A model generated the notes under the pieces. The model ran no database searches. It was not told the DNA's origin and saw only the letters and a list, made by a program, of their open reading frames with translations. A stretch of DNA of 64,000 nt from Pedobacter fastidiosus (GTDB lineage Bacteria; Bacteroidota; Bacteroidia; Sphingobacteriales; Sphingobacteriaceae), in assembly GCF_014306625.1 (NCBI RefSeq), contig NZ_JACRYL010000001.1, positions 1 through 64,000 on the forward strand, given 5' to 3'. Shown piece after piece: positions 7,228 to 16,683 of this stretch; the stretch's first letter is position 1, and every line of letters starts with the position of its first letter. A program made the translations under genes and the position numbers.

Positions 7228-10200
7228 ATGTCAGACGACAAACCAATCATTTTAATTAAAGCTATTAAAGAACTTAATATAGGCATGGGTACGGCCGTTG
7301 AGTTTTTAAACAAAAAGGGATTCTCTGCCGAGAAGAGTCCTATGTTTAAACTTACGGGAGACATGTATAATGCCTTGTTAAAAGAGTATCAGGGAGATAA
7401 GATCGTAAGAGAAGAAGCCAAACAAATAGTGATTGGTAAAATACGTCGTGACGAGCCTGAAACTGAGAAGCCAGTAGAAGCGCCGAAGAAGAATACCGAT
7501 TTTGAGAAAGAAGAGATTTTAATTAAAAATGCTCAATCATTCGCACCTCCGGTAGAGAAACCAAAGGTAGTTGAAGCACCAAAAGTAGAAAACCAAGCTC
7601 CAGCGGCAGCAGAGCCAGTTAAAGAAACTAAGGCAGAAGATAAAGCTGAAGACAGCGGTCGCCCAGGAGTTAAAATTGTAGGAAAGATCGATTTAAACGA
7701 CCTTAACTCAAAAACTCGTCCTGTTAAAAAGGAAGAAGCACCAGTTGCGCCACAAGTTACAGCTCCAGTTGCAAAGGTTGAAGAGCCTGCTAAACCAGCA
7801 GTTGAACAGCCAAAAGCTGAAGAAAAACCTGTAGAAGTTAGAAAGGAAGAAACTCCTGCGCCAACAGCGCCGGTTGCGAAAGCACCAGAGCCTGTTAAGC
7901 CAGTTGAGCAACCTAAGGCAGAAGAAAAACCAGCTGAAGTTAAACCTGTAGAGGTTAAACCAGTTAGTAATGAGCCTGAAGTTATAAAAGCACGTACAGT
8001 TAAACTTACTGGACCGAATATTATTGGTAAAATTGTTTTACCAACTACGCCAGATAGAAGAAACGGTCCGGTAGCATCATCTAGCGATAGTGAAGCGGCT
8101 AAGCGTAAACGTAAACGTAAAAAAACTCCTGGAGCGCCAGGTCAACCGGGCCAACATGGTGGCGGTGGCCAAGGTCAACAAGGACAAAATCCTTCAACGC
8201 CAGGTCAGCCGGGTGCATCGGGTACACCTCGTACTCCTTACCAAGGCAACAGACCGGGTGGCGGAACACCATACCAAGGTAATAGACCAGCGGGTGGTGG
8301 TGGAACTCCATACCAAGGAAATAGAAATAACAATACAAACCGTCCAGGCGGTGGTTTTCAAAATAGAAATGCTACACCAAGCGGGCCTAAAGAGGAACCT
8401 ACTGAGAAAGAAATTCAAGATCAAATCAAAGCAACACTTGCTCGTTTAAGTGGTGCTGGTAAATCTGGTAAATTTGCCCAACGTGCAAAATTACGTCGTC
8501 AAAAACGTGATGATGTTGCTACATCGGCAGAAGAAGCAGCAAATGAACTTGAATCTCAATCAAAAATATTAAAAGTAACAGAATTTGTTACGGCTAATGA
8601 ATTGGCGAGCATGATGGATGTACCAGTTACCAAAATTATTGGTACTTGTATGAGCCTTGGAATGTTCGTTTCAATTAATCAGCGTTTAGATGCTGAAACC
8701 TTAACCATTGTAGCTGATGAGTTTGGTTACGAAATTCAATTCGTTAAACCAGATGAAGACGAAGAAAACGTAATTGAGGAAGAAGATGCAGTTGAAAACT
8801 TAATCGAAAGAGCTCCGGTTGTTACGATTATGGGTCACGTCGATCACGGTAAAACTTCATTGCTGGATTATATCCGTAAGGCAAACGTTGTTGCTGGTGA
8901 GGCGGGTGGTATTACTCAGCACATTGGAGCTTATATGGTAACTACCCCAACTGGTAAAAAAGTAACGTTCTTAGATACTCCTGGTCACGAAGCGTTTACA
9001 GCGATGCGTGCTCGTGGTGCTAAGGCTGCTGATATTGCTATTATTGTAATTGCTGCGGATGATGCGGTGATGCCTCAAACAAAAGAGGCCATTAACCATG
9101 CACAAGCAGCAGGCGTACCTTTGGTATTTGCTTTTACAAAAATTGATAAACCAGGTGCAAATTCAGATAAAGTGCGTGAGCAATTATCGGTAATGAATAT
9201 CTTGGTTGAAGATTGGGGTGGAAAATTCCAATCACAAGAAATATCAAGTAAAACAGGCTTGAACGTTGATGCACTTTTAGATAAGGTGTTATTAGAAGCT
9301 GAATTATTAGAACTTAAAGCGAATCCGAATAAGAGAGCTACAGGTACTGTAATCGAATCGGCATTAGATAAAGGCCGTGGTATTGTAACAACTGTATTGG
9401 TTCAGGCTGGTACGTTAAGAGTTGGAGATCCAATTTTGGCAGGTAGTTATAGTGGTCGTGTTAAAGCATTAACCAATGAGCGTGGTGCTAAGGTAGAATC
9501 GGCAGGGCCATCACAACCGGTACAGGTTTTGGGTATGCAGGGAGCGCCAACAGCTGGTGATCGTTTCAACGCTTTAGAAAGTGAAACTGAAGCACGTGAT
9601 ATTGCAAACAAGCGGATGCAATTACAACGTGAGCAAGGTTTACGTACACAGAAACACATTACATTGGATGAGATTGGTCGTCGTTTAGCGATAGGTAACT
9701 TTAAAGAACTTAACATCATTGTTAAAGGTGACGTGGATGGTTCGATTGAGGCATTAGCCGATTCATTATTGAAATTATCAACAGAGCAAATCCAAATCAA
9801 CATTATCAGTAAAGGTGTTGGTCAGATTTCAGAGTCTGATGTATTATTGGCTTCAGCTTCTGATGCAATTATTATTGGTTTCCAAGTTCGTCCATCAACT
9901 GGTGCACGTAAATTGGCAGAACAAGAGCAAATCGATATCCGTTTATATTCTATCATTTACGATGCGATCAACGAGATCAAATCTGCAATGGAAGGTATGT
10001 TGGATCCAGAATTTGAAGAGAAAATTGTGGCTAACGTTGAGATTCGTGAGACGTTCAAAATTACTAAAGTGGGTACTATTGCAGGTTGTATGGTATTGGA
10101 TGGTAAAATTACCCGTAAAAGCCAGATCCGCATCGTTAGAGATGGTGTTGTAGTTTATACAGGTGAATTAGCATCGTTAAAACGCTTTAAAGATGACGTT

Positions 10201-10314
10201 AAAGAAGTGTTGAAAGGTTACGAGTGTGGTTTAAACATTCAGAACTTTAACAACATCGAAGTTGGCGATATTGTAGAAGCTTACGAACAAGTAGAAGTAG
10301 CAAGGAAACTTTAA
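7228..10314 (+). CDS. infB: Translation initiation factor IF-2
   Basis: 1028 aa. This GTPase delivers initiator fMet-tRNA to the 30S subunit. The first about 50 residues form an IF2_N domain. Residues 70-400 are a low-complexity linker: Pro/Glu/Lys/Ala-rich, then Gly/Pro/Gln-rich with repeated [11 protein letters not shown] units; a second IF2_N segment is near 445-500. The G domain follows: G1 GHVDHGKT at 536-543, G3 DTPGH at 583, G4 at 637-640. G4 reads TKID rather than the usual NKID. Domains II, III and the C-terminal tRNA-binding domain are complete. An AGGAG lies 9 nt before the ATG, one of few good Shine-Dalgarno sequences here, and a TACTTTTG box at 7191 might give an internal promoter. 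Confidence 0.97.
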   Translation: MSDDKPIILIKAIKELNIGMGTAVEFLNKKGFSAEKSPMFKLTGDMYNALLKEYQGDKIVREEAKQIVIGKIRRDEPETEKPVEAPKKNTDFEKEEILIKNAQSFAPPVEKPKVVEAPKVENQAPAAAEPVKETKAEDKAEDSGRPGVKIVGKIDLNDLNSKTRPVKKEEAPVAPQVTAPVAKVEEPAKPAVEQPKAEEKPVEVRKEETPAPTAPVAKAPEPVKPVEQPKAEEKPAEVKPVEVKPVSNEPEVIKARTVKLTGPNIIGKIVLPTTPDRRNGPVASSSDSEAAKRKRKRKKTPGAPGQPGQHGGGGQGQQGQNPSTPGQPGASGTPRTPYQGNRPGGGTPYQGNRPAGGGGTPYQGNRNNNTNRPGGGFQNRNATPSGPKEEPTEKEIQDQIKATLARLSGAGKSGKFAQRAKLRRQKRDDVATSAEEAANELESQSKILKVTEFVTANELASMMDVPVTKIIGTCMSLGMFVSINQRLDAETLTIVADEFGYEIQFVKPDEDEENVIEEEDAVENLIERAPVVTIMGHVDHGKTSLLDYIRKANVVAGEAGGITQHIGAYMVTTPTGKKVTFLDTPGHEAFTAMRARGAKAADIAIIVIAADDAVMPQTKEAINHAQAAGVPLVFAFTKIDKPGANSDKVREQLSVMNILVEDWGGKFQSQEISSKTGLNVDALLDKVLLEAELLELKANPNKRATGTVIESALDKGRGIVTTVLVQAGTLRVGDPILAGSYSGRVKALTNERGAKVESAGPSQPVQVLGMQGAPTAGDRFNALESETEARDIANKRMQLQREQGLRTQKHITLDEIGRRLAIGNFKELNIIVKGDVDGSIEALADSLLKLSTEQIQINIISKGVGQISESDVLLASASDAIIIGFQVRPSTGARKLAEQEQIDIRLYSIIYDAINEIKSAMEGMLDPEFEEKIVANVEIRETFKITKVGTIAGCMVLDGKITRKSQIRIVRDGVVVYTGELASLKRFKDDVKEVLKGYECGLNIQNFNNIEVGDIVEAYEQVEVARKL

Positions 10315-10333
10315 TCGTTTCTAGATTATATAC

Positions 10334-10366
10334 AAAAGGGAATCTCATTCGAGATTCCCTTTTTTT
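10334..10366 (+). terminator. Terminator of rimP-nusA-infB
   Basis: 13-bp stem AAAAGGGAATCTC (10334-10346), loop ATTC, perfect complement 10351-10363, and a T-run on the + strand. It lies 20 bp after the infB stop. Confidence 0.85.
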
Positions 10367-10385
10367 ATTCGTTCTTTTTTAGATC

Positions 10386-10423
10386 ATAAAAAAAGGGAAC
10401 AGATTTGATATCCATTCCCTTTG
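10386..10423 (-). terminator. Terminator of frr
   Basis: On the minus strand, AAAGGGAA (from 10422) pairs with TTCCCTTT (ending at 10392) and a T-run follows. The stem sequence partly matches the infB terminator facing it. Confidence 0.7.
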
Positions 10424-10441
10424 CATATTTTATTTGGGCCA

Positions 10442-11005
10442 TTAAACCGTCATTACGTCTTTTTCTTTAGCCTCAGCATGTTTGTCAACTTTGATAATAT
10501 AGATATCAGTAAGTTTTTGAACCTCACCTTCACCGGTTTTTATCTCGTCATCAGAAACGCCATCTCCCTTTAGTTTTTGAATTTTGGTATTTGCATCCTT
10601 ACGAATATTGCGTACGGTTACTCTTCCGCGTTCAGCTTCTTCCTTAACCTTTTTAACTAAGTCTTTTCTGCGTTCTTCTGTTAAAGGTGGCACAACCAAA
10701 CGAATAACGATACCATCATTCTGTGGGTTGATACCAATATTTGCAACTTGGATTGCTTTTTCAATAGGCACTAAAAGTGATTTTTCCCAAGGCTGAATCA
10801 CTATTGTTCTTGCATCAGGTGTGTTTATGCTAGAAACTTGAGATAAAGCGGTAGAAGCGCCGTAATAATCTACAAAAATACCATCTAACATTCCTGCTGA
10901 TGCTTTACCAGCTCTAATTTTAGTTAATTCAGATTCACAATGATCGATGGCTTTATCCATTGCAGATTGCGCATCCATTAATTGTAATTGTATGAGGTCG
11001 TTCAT
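10442..11005 (-). CDS. frr: Ribosome recycling factor
   Basis: 187 aa, standard length. RRF with EF-G splits post-termination ribosomes. Conserved segments include LTKIRAGKASAGMLDGIFVDYYG, IVIQPWEKSLLVPIEKAI, the hinge region GIVIRLVVPPLTEERRKDLVK and the C-terminal helix. It lies 39 bp downstream of pyrH on the same strand, the very common pyrH-frr pair, and ends in its own terminator. Confidence 0.96.
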   Translation of the reverse strand: MNDLIQLQLMDAQSAMDKAIDHCESELTKIRAGKASAGMLDGIFVDYYGASTALSQVSSINTPDARTIVIQPWEKSLLVPIEKAIQVANIGINPQNDGIVIRLVVPPLTEERRKDLVKKVKEEAERGRVTVRNIRKDANTKIQKLKGDGVSDDEIKTGEGEVQKLTDIYIIKVDKHAEAKEKDVMTV

Positions 11006-11044
11006 AATTGTGTGTATTCTACAAAAATAATAAATTTTTTATGG

Positions 11045-11749
11045 TTATTTAACCAGGGTTCCAATAGGTTCGCCGTTTGCTATTTTCATGAAATTGCCAT
11101 GCTTATTCATATCAAACACAATAATTGGAACTTGGTTTTCTTCGCAAAGTGTAAAGGCTGTCATGTCCATAACGTTTAAGCCTTTATCATACACTTCTCT
11201 AAAGGTGATTTCTTCATATTTGGTAGCATGAGGGTCTTTTTCAGGGTCTGCCGTGTAAATACCATCTACACGGGTTCCTTTTAAAACCACATCAGCTTTA
11301 ATTTCAATTGCTCTTAAAGCAGCTGCAGAATCTGTTGTAAAATATGGATTACCTGTACCGGCACCAAAAATAACAACTCTGCCTTTCTCTAAATGGCGAA
11401 CGGCTCTTCTGCGAATAAATGGCTCGCAAATTTGCTCCATTTTAATTGCAGTTAGTAAACGGGTTTTTATACCAACTTTTTCTAACGCATCTTGTAAAGC
11501 CATTGAGTTGATAACCGTAGCCAACATGCCCATATAATCGGCTTGCGCTCTATCCATCCCACTTTTTTCAGCACTTAAGCCTCTAAAAATATTTCCTCCA
11601 CCAATTACGATTGCTATTTCTAGCCCTTTATCGTGAACAGCTTTTATATCTATAGCATATTGCCTAACCCGTTCATTATCAATACCGTACTGTTTTTCGC
11701 CCATTAGTGATTCTCCACTGAGCTTTAATAGGATGCGTTTGTATTTCAT
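11045..11749 (-). CDS. pyrH: Uridylate (UMP) kinase
   Basis: 234 aa, standard length. It phosphorylates UMP to UDP in pyrimidine nucleotide synthesis and belongs to the amino-acid kinase fold. Visible are [14 protein letters not shown] at the N-terminus, the glycine loop [11 protein letters not shown], the Asp-rich [17 protein letters not shown] and [19 protein letters not shown]. It precedes frr. TATTTTTG lies 6-13 nt upstream of the ATG and fits a -7 box, but I see no -33 partner. Confidence 0.96.
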   Translation of the reverse strand: MKYKRILLKLSGESLMGEKQYGIDNERVRQYAIDIKAVHDKGLEIAIVIGGGNIFRGLSAEKSGMDRAQADYMGMLATVINSMALQDALEKVGIKTRLLTAIKMEQICEPFIRRRAVRHLEKGRVVIFGAGTGNPYFTTDSAAALRAIEIKADVVLKGTRVDGIYTADPEKDPHATKYEEITFREVYDKGLNVMDMTAFTLCEENQVPIIVFDMNKHGNFMKIANGEPIGTLVK

Positions 11750-11813
11750 GACCTCAAAAATATTAACAATTTTTTACTTACCGGCTATCGATTTTAATAA
11801 TTGATGTAAATAT

Positions 11814-12911
11814 TTAGTTTGATAAAGAATTGCCCTTAAATATAGTTTGTTTAATATTTAGAGCTTCATCCAAAACGAGTAAATTCGCTTCCATACCCAC
11901 CCCAATTTTTCCGAAAATTTGATCACTACCAATTAATTTAGCAGGATATTCTGTAGCCATTTTTAAAGCATCTATTAAAGTAATGTCGCAATGTTCTACA
12001 CAGTTTTTAACAGCTTTTAGCATAGTTAAAGATGATCCTGATAAAGTTCCATCAGGCATTACATATTTATCGCCAATAAGCTTATGTTGATAAGGGCCCG
12101 AAGAACATTCAGTTACCGCATCGGTAATTAAAAACATCCTTTCCTTCAATAATTTCTGACTAAATTTAACCACTTCAAAACTTACGTGCTGATTATCTAC
12201 AATAATACTGGCCATTGCCTTATTGTGGTTAAAAACTGCTGTCGGGATGCCTGGTTCGCGATGATGAATGGGACTCATTGCATTAAAGAGGTGTGTAGTG
12301 GTTTGAATTCCCTTATTATAAGCCTCGGTGGCCTGCTGAAAAGTAGCGTTGCTGTGTCCAAGAGAAACCACAACTCCGTTGTTTAAAAGATATTCAATCA
12401 CTTCATCATCCTGAAGTTCTGGAGCAATCGTCATCATTTTAATAACGCCATCACCAAAATCCAACAAGGCTTTAATTTCATCGAGAGAAGCTTTTCGAAC
12501 AAATTCTGGAATGTGTGCCCCTAAACGTTTTGGGTTTAAAAATGGGCCTTCTAAATGTAAACCTAAGCAGTTCTTTGCGATAGTTCGATGCTCTTTAGCC
12601 GCTTTTATACATTCATTAAAAACCTCTGGAGTGTTTGTCGCCATGCAAGCTAAAAAACCTGTAGTGCCCCTTCTTAATAAATCATCTTCCATTATGGTTA
12701 ATGATTCTACAGTTGGTTCTGCAGAGAATAATCTACCGCCAGCACCGTAAATTTGAAGGTCTATAAAACCAGGAACAACAATCCTTTCACTTTCTTTATT
12801 ATCTTTTATTGAGGGTTTGATAGAAGATATTAGGCCACCCTTAATTTCAAGATCATGATTTTTAATTAATATATCATTTTGATAGAAATTGATATTTTCT
12901 ATTGTTAGCAT
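11814..12911 (-). CDS. nagA: N-acetylglucosamine-6-phosphate deacetylase
   Basis: 365 aa. An amidohydrolase that deacetylates GlcNAc-6-P to GlcN-6-P in amino-sugar and cell-wall recycling. Features: VVPGFIDLQIYGAGG (the Q-type metal site as in E. coli NagA, not HxH), GLHLEGPFLNPKRLGAH with the metal-binding Glu, SLGHSNATFQQA, TTHLFNAMSP and LITDAVTE with the catalytic Asp. It sits between tsf and pyrH, 64 bp from pyrH, without an obvious functional tie to translation. The GH3 glycosidase at 35.8-37.5 kb could supply its substrate upstream, but this is inference. Confidence 0.92.
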   Translation of the reverse strand: MLTIENINFYQNDILIKNHDLEIKGGLISSIKPSIKDNKESERIVVPGFIDLQIYGAGGRLFSAEPTVESLTIMEDDLLRRGTTGFLACMATNTPEVFNECIKAAKEHRTIAKNCLGLHLEGPFLNPKRLGAHIPEFVRKASLDEIKALLDFGDGVIKMMTIAPELQDDEVIEYLLNNGVVVSLGHSNATFQQATEAYNKGIQTTTHLFNAMSPIHHREPGIPTAVFNHNKAMASIIVDNQHVSFEVVKFSQKLLKERMFLITDAVTECSSGPYQHKLIGDKYVMPDGTLSGSSLTMLKAVKNCVEHCDITLIDALKMATEYPAKLIGSDQIFGKIGVGMEANLLVLDEALNIKQTIFKGNSLSN

Positions 12912-12994
12912 GTTTTTTGTTTTATGATTAGGCTAAATTACAATCGAAGTTGTAAAAAAAGGTATAATTTTCAATTTACGCCATAAAATTGAGC

Positions 12995-13026
12995 AAAAAA
13001 AAATCCCGATTCTCATCGGGATTTTT
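12995..13026 (-). terminator. Terminator of tsf
   Basis: AAAATCCCGAT (13000-13010), loop TCTC, ATCGGGATTTT (13015-13025). On the minus strand the stem runs straight into a T-run. It lies 19 bp after the tsf stop and closes the rplM-rpsI-rpsB-tsf cluster. Confidence 0.85.
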
Positions 13027-13044
13027 AATACTATTTATAAATGC

Positions 13045-13890
13045 TTATGCACCTAATTGAACACGTTTGAAAGCTGTTACAGTTAATCCTTTAACAGTGT
13101 TATCTAAGAATTTACGAACATCTACAGAACCGTCTTTAACAAACTCTTGGTTTAATAAAGTACTGTCTTTGTAGAATTTATTCAATTTACCAGCAGCAAT
13201 TTTTTCAACCATTTCTTCTGGTTTGCCTTCTTGACGAATTACATCTTTAGCAATTTCGATTTCACGTTCAATAGTAGCAGGATCAACACCGTCTTTATCA
13301 ACAGCAACTGGGTTCATTGCAGCAATTTGCATTGCAACATCTTTACCAGCTTCAGTAATATCTACGCCATTAGTACCTTCAAATACTACCAAAACGCCCA
13401 TTTTGCCATTAGAGTGGATATAAGAAACGATTTTTTCACCAGATACATTTGCGTAATCTTGAATAACGATTTTCTCACCAATTTTACCGGTTAGTTCAGT
13501 AATGGTTTCGCCAACTGTACGTCCATCTTCCAAAGTAATCGCTGATAATTCTTCGGTAGAAGCAGGATTGTTGGCAACTGCTGCAGCTAATACAGCTTGA
13601 GCTAGATTACGGAAATCTTCAACTTTAGAAACTGGCTCAGTTTCACAAGCTAGAGCAACTAATTTGCCATTAGTGCCATCTGCTGAAACATTGATTGATA
13701 CTAGACCTTCAGAAGTAGCATTACCAGAACGAGCGGCAGATACTTTTTGACCTTTTTTGCGCAATAAATCAACCGCTGCTTCGAAATCGCCATTTGCTTC
13801 AACCAAAGCTTTTTTGCAATCCATCATACCAGCACCAGTTTGTTGGCGTAATTTATTTACATCTGCGGCAGTAATTTGTACTGTAGACAT
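13045..13890 (-). CDS. tsf: Translation elongation factor Ts
   Basis: 281 aa. EF-Ts is the guanine nucleotide exchange factor for EF-Tu. The N-terminal UBA-like domain (ITAADVNKLRQQTGAGMMDCKKALVEA) and the core signature VALACETEPVSKVEDF are clear, as is the C-terminal VTAFKRVQLG. It follows rpsB with a 114-bp spacer that contains a strong hairpin, as expected for the rpsB-tsf pair, where differential expression is common. Confidence 0.96.
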   Translation of the reverse strand: MSTVQITAADVNKLRQQTGAGMMDCKKALVEANGDFEAAVDLLRKKGQKVSAARSGNATSEGLVSINVSADGTNGKLVALACETEPVSKVEDFRNLAQAVLAAAVANNPASTEELSAITLEDGRTVGETITELTGKIGEKIVIQDYANVSGEKIVSYIHSNGKMGVLVVFEGTNGVDITEAGKDVAMQIAAMNPVAVDKDGVDPATIEREIEIAKDVIRQEGKPEEMVEKIAAGKLNKFYKDSTLLNQEFVKDGSVDVRKFLDNTVKGLTVTAFKRVQLGA

Positions 13891-13906
13891 TTTTATTTTG
13901 TTTTTA

Positions 13907-13940
13907 CAAACAAATCCCGATTGAAATCGGGACTTGTTTG
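13907..13940 (-). promoter_or_regulatory. Hairpin between rpsB and tsf
   Basis: Arms of 15 bp, CAAACAAATCCCGAT (from 13907) and ATCGGGACTTGTTTG, pair with one G-U on the minus-strand RNA; the loop is only a few nt. No T-run follows, so it is more likely a processing site, pause or partial attenuator than a full terminator. Just upstream, 13981-14004 carries a CCCCGTTAGAGGAGGTTGGGG element that resembles a dispersed repeat and touches the rpsB stop codon. Confidence 0.6.
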
Positions 13941-14004
13941 TGATTAAATAATTTTATGAATTTTGAATTGTAACCTATACTTCCCCGTTAGAGGAGGTTG
14001 GGGG

Positions 14005-14865
14005 TTATTCTTCTGTTTTAGTTTCTTCTGATGAAGGCGCTTCAACTTCTGCTTCAGCAGTTACCTTTTTAGTAGTTGGTCTTTTTTCACCAGCTGCTCT
14101 AGGCTCTTTAACTTCAGGAGCATCAGCTGCAACTTTCGCTGCTACTGCTTCTTTTTCAGCTTCATCGTCTTTTTCACGTTTACGCTCATCTAAACCTTCT
14201 TCAATAGCTTTGATAATTACATCAGTAATTAAAGAGATTGATTTTGTAGCATCATCATTCGCCGGAATAGGGAAATCGATGTTAGAAGGATCAGAGTTTG
14301 TATCAACCATCGCAAAAGTTGGGATGTTTAATTTTAATGCTTCAGTTACTGCAATGTGCTCTTTCTTAACATCAATTAAGAATAAAGCTGCAGGTAAACG
14401 GTTTAAATCAGCAATACCACCTAAAAGTGATTCTAATTTAATACGCTCACGCTGAATCATCAAACGCTCTTTTTTAGATAAAATAGCATAAGTACCGTCT
14501 TTAGTCATTTTATCGATGTTAGACATCTTTTTGATTGACTTACGAACTGTAGCAAAGTTAGTTAACATACCACCTAACCAACGTTCGGTTACGAAAGGCA
14601 TATTTACTTTTTTAGCTTGTTCAGCTACGATTCCTTTAGCTTGTTTTTTTGTTGAAACAAATAATACTTTACGTCCTGATTTTACGATTTGTTTAATCGC
14701 AGCCGCAGCCTCTTCAGTTTTAGTTAAAGTTTTATTTAAATCTATAATGTGAATTCCATTACGCTCCATGAAAATGTAAGGAGCCATTTTTGGATTCCAT
14801 TTACGGGTAAGGTGACCAAAGTGTACACCTGCATCCAATAAGTCTTGATAAGTTGTTCTTGCCAT
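14005..14865 (-). CDS. rpsB: 30S ribosomal protein S2
   Basis: 286 aa, about 45 longer than E. coli S2. The S2 core is complete (LLDAGVHFGHLTRKWNPKMAPYIF, WLGGMLTNFATVRKS, PAALFLIDVKKEHIAVTEA, IPIPANDDA-type end). The extra length is an acidic/Ala/Lys-rich C-terminal tail after about residue 230 (EKEAVAAKVAADAPEVKEP), a common Bacteroidota feature. It lies 18 bp from rpsI, so it is in the rplM-rpsI-rpsB operon, and tsf follows. Confidence 0.97.
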   Translation of the reverse strand: MARTTYQDLLDAGVHFGHLTRKWNPKMAPYIFMERNGIHIIDLNKTLTKTEEAAAAIKQIVKSGRKVLFVSTKKQAKGIVAEQAKKVNMPFVTERWLGGMLTNFATVRKSIKKMSNIDKMTKDGTYAILSKKERLMIQRERIKLESLLGGIADLNRLPAALFLIDVKKEHIAVTEALKLNIPTFAMVDTNSDPSNIDFPIPANDDATKSISLITDVIIKAIEEGLDERKREKDDEAEKEAVAAKVAADAPEVKEPRAAGEKRPTTKKVTAEAEVEAPSSEETKTEE

Positions 14866-14883
14866 TGTCTTTGCCTCCTGTGA

Positions 14884-15270
14884 TTAACGTTTACTGAATT
14901 GGAATTTCTTACGAGCTTTAGCACGTCCTGGTTTTTTACGCTCAACCATACGGTTATCACGAGTCATTAAACCTTTAGCACGCAATGCTGGTTTTTTCTC
15001 CGCATCTAGTTCTACAATCGCTTTAGCAATAGCTAAACGAACAGCTTCTGCTTGTCCTTTTACTCCACCGCCTTGTACGTTTACAGTAATATCATAACGG
15101 CCAGTAAGCTCAGAAACTTCTAAACTTTGGTTTACGATATATTGCAAAGGTAAAGTAGGGAAATATACTTTGTGATCTTTACCGTTAACGGTAATTGCGC
15201 CAGCACCATCTTTTAAGTAGATGCGTGCAACAGCTGTTTTTCTTCTTCCTGAAGTGTTAGTAACTGACAT
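14884..15270 (-). CDS. rpsI: 30S ribosomal protein S9
   Basis: 128 aa. S9 shows the conserved start NTSGRRKTAVARIYLKDG, GGGVKGQAEAVRLAIAKA and the basic C-terminal tail RKKPGRAKARKKFQFSKR that reaches the P-site tRNA. Only 3 bp separate it from rplM. Confidence 0.97.
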   Translation of the reverse strand: MSVTNTSGRRKTAVARIYLKDGAGAITVNGKDHKVYFPTLPLQYIVNQSLEVSELTGRYDITVNVQGGGVKGQAEAVRLAIAKAIVELDAEKKPALRAKGLMTRDNRMVERKKPGRAKARKKFQFSKR

Positions 15271-15273
15271 TTC

Positions 15274-15717
15274 TTAAAGTTTAATGGTTTTTGGAGATTG
15301 AGCCGAATGCGGATGAGATTCACCAGCATACACAAATAAGTTTGTGTATAATTTTTTGCCCAATTTAGTTTTCGGTAACATACCACGTACCGCTTTCTCT
15401 ATTACACGTTGAGGGTGTTTCGCCATTAACTCTTTTGGAGAGATAAAACGTTGACCACCTGGATAACCAGTATAAGAAACATATTGCTTTTCGCTGAATT
15501 TGTTTCCTGTCAATTTAACCTTGTCTGCATTGATAACAATAACGTTATCTCCGCAATCTACGTGTGGGGTGTACTCAGGCTTGTTTTTACCACGGATGAT
15601 CATAGCGATCTTCGATGACAAGCGCCCCAAAATCTCGCCTTGTGCATCAACAACAATCCACTGTTTGTTAACAGTTTTCGCATTGGCAGAGACAGTTTTG
15701 TAACTTAACGTATTCAC
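15274..15717 (-). CDS. rplM: 50S ribosomal protein L13
   Basis: 147 aa. L13 motifs: WIVVDAQGEILGRLSSKIA, HVDCGDNVIVINADKVKLTG, YTGYPGG and the C-terminal VYAGESHPHSAQSPK. First gene of rplM-rpsI-rpsB; an almost ideal promoter lies about 55 bp upstream of its ATG. Confidence 0.97.
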   Translation of the reverse strand: MNTLSYKTVSANAKTVNKQWIVVDAQGEILGRLSSKIAMIIRGKNKPEYTPHVDCGDNVIVINADKVKLTGNKFSEKQYVSYTGYPGGQRFISPKELMAKHPQRVIEKAVRGMLPKTKLGKKLYTNLFVYAGESHPHSAQSPKTIKL

Positions 15718-15771
15718 TTGCTTGTATTTAATTTATTAAACAATTATTTATTCCCATTAAATTTGGGACTG

Positions 15772-15802
15772 CAAAGATAGGTAGAAAACTTTTATTATCA
15801 AA
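15772..15802 (-). promoter_or_regulatory. Promoter of rplM-rpsI-rpsB
   Basis: On the minus strand TTTG (15802-15799), a 19-bp spacer and TATCTTTG (15779-15772) match the Bacteroidota consensus exactly. The leader of roughly 45 nt contains a small CCCA...TGGG hairpin (about 15752-15768). Confidence 0.8.
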
Positions 15803-15846
15803 TAGTTGGTCGGAAAAAAGTTCATAATTAGAGGTTATTACAATTT

Positions 15847-15894
15847 GAGGGGAATTCCCCTCTTTTAGAGGGGTGCCTGCAAGGCGGGGTGTTT
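15847..15894. repeat. Palindromic repeat family P, copy R1
   Basis: A perfect GAGGGGAATTCCCCTC palindrome overlaps CCCCTCTTTTAGAGGGG, then GCCTGCAAGGC (small hairpin), then GGGGTG. The same arrangement recurs at 32124, 32242, 32731 and 32836 with compensatory stem changes. Confidence 0.85.
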
Positions 15895-15900
15895 TAGTGA

Positions 15901-16099
15901 TTTGGAAAGCAAATCCATTTGCTCTTCGGCTGGGTTCGGCCGGGCTTTCCGCTAAATCTTTTTGTTTTCAGCTTTGACAACTTTCTTTCTACGTGGCTAT
16001 TAAAAGTTGTCAAAGCTTTAAGAGAAAACAAAAAGGATACCGCTGCAATCCCGTTTAGGTGGGATGGTTTGTAGTGCTATTGCGGGCTTAGTGCTAATA
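15901..16099 (+). repeat. Composite dispersed element, copy 1 (part A plus box C)
   Basis: Part A (15901-16060): TTTGGAAAGC, pairing with GCTTTCC at 15944-15950; then CCGCTAAATC; a long hairpin; GGATACCGCTGCAATCCCG and TTTAGG. The hairpin arms are perfect over two blocks, 15958-15969 with 16024-16035 (CTTTTTGTTTTC) and 15970-15984 with 16003-16017 (AGCTTTGACAACTTT). Box C (GCGGGCTTAGTGCTAATA, 16082-16099) ends 1 bp before the ORF6N stop codon. Related copies are at 21867, 37635 and 50034. I cannot name the family. Confidence 0.75.
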
Positions 16100-16100
16100 G

Positions 16101-16640
16101 TCATAAATCATCTGGCTTATAACCAATCTGTTTCCTTGGCTCAATTTTCTTTTCCATTAATTGATCCAAGTAACTAAAAACAAGCTCTATATTTTTATCC
16201 TGATTATTGAGCTTCCTTTTAATGTCCTCAATTTCGTACTTCAATTCTCCGTTTTCGGTTAACCATTGCCTTAATCGCGTAAATATCTTCACAATTTGAA
16301 TGTTAACCTGAATAGCTTGCTGACTATTTAAAACACTGGAAAGCATTAGGACGCCATGTTCGGTAAAAGCAAAAGGAAGTTTTCTTATCCCACCTCTACC
16401 TTTCTTTGATGTCACAATTTGTGATATCAAAGAATTCCATTCTTCTTTACTTAATTGAAACATAAAGTCTTCAGGGAAACGTTCTATATTCCTTTTAATG
16501 GCTTGATTTAAAATTCTCGTCTCCACACCATAAAGTTCTGCCAAATCACTATCAAGCATCACTTTACAGCCACGAATTTCATAAATTTTGTTGACTAAAA
16601 TATTTTCAGGGATGATAGAGGGCGCTTGTTTGGCTGTCAT
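16101..16640 (-). CDS. ORF6N domain-containing DNA-binding protein
   Basis: 179 aa from the ATG at 16640. The longer frame begins at 16766, but its extra 42 residues run through the putative promoter and palindrome and are not typical. The ORF6N domain covers roughly residues 12-110: NKIYEIRGCKVMLDSDLAELYGVET, LNQAIKRNIERFPEDFMFQL and LPFAFTEHGVLMLSSVLNS, followed by a predicted coiled-coil tail. ORF6N/KilA-N proteins were first described in phages and are often stand-alone chromosomal genes of unknown role. It is flanked by composite element copy 1 and carries an internal copy of its own upstream palindrome. Confidence 0.85.
   Translation of the reverse strand: MTAKQAPSIIPENILVNKIYEIRGCKVMLDSDLAELYGVETRILNQAIKRNIERFPEDFMFQLSKEEWNSLISQIVTSKKGRGGIRKLPFAFTEHGVLMLSSVLNSQQAIQVNIQIVKIFTRLRQWLTENGELKYEIEDIKRKLNNQDKNIELVFSYLDQLMEKKIEPRKQIGYKPDDL
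16405..16431. repeat. Internal palindrome in ORF6N gene, copy of its upstream operator
   Basis: TTTGATGTCACAA-T-TTGTGATATCAAA, one mismatch, 27 bp like the upstream palindrome at 16684-16710 and identical to it at 23 of 27 positions. It encodes ISQIVTSK of the ORF6N domain; the upstream palindrome would encode the same SQIVTSK in the same frame. Confidence 0.6.
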
Positions 16641-16683
16641 ATCATTATTGGATTTAAATTGAAGATGCAAAAACAGATTTGAT

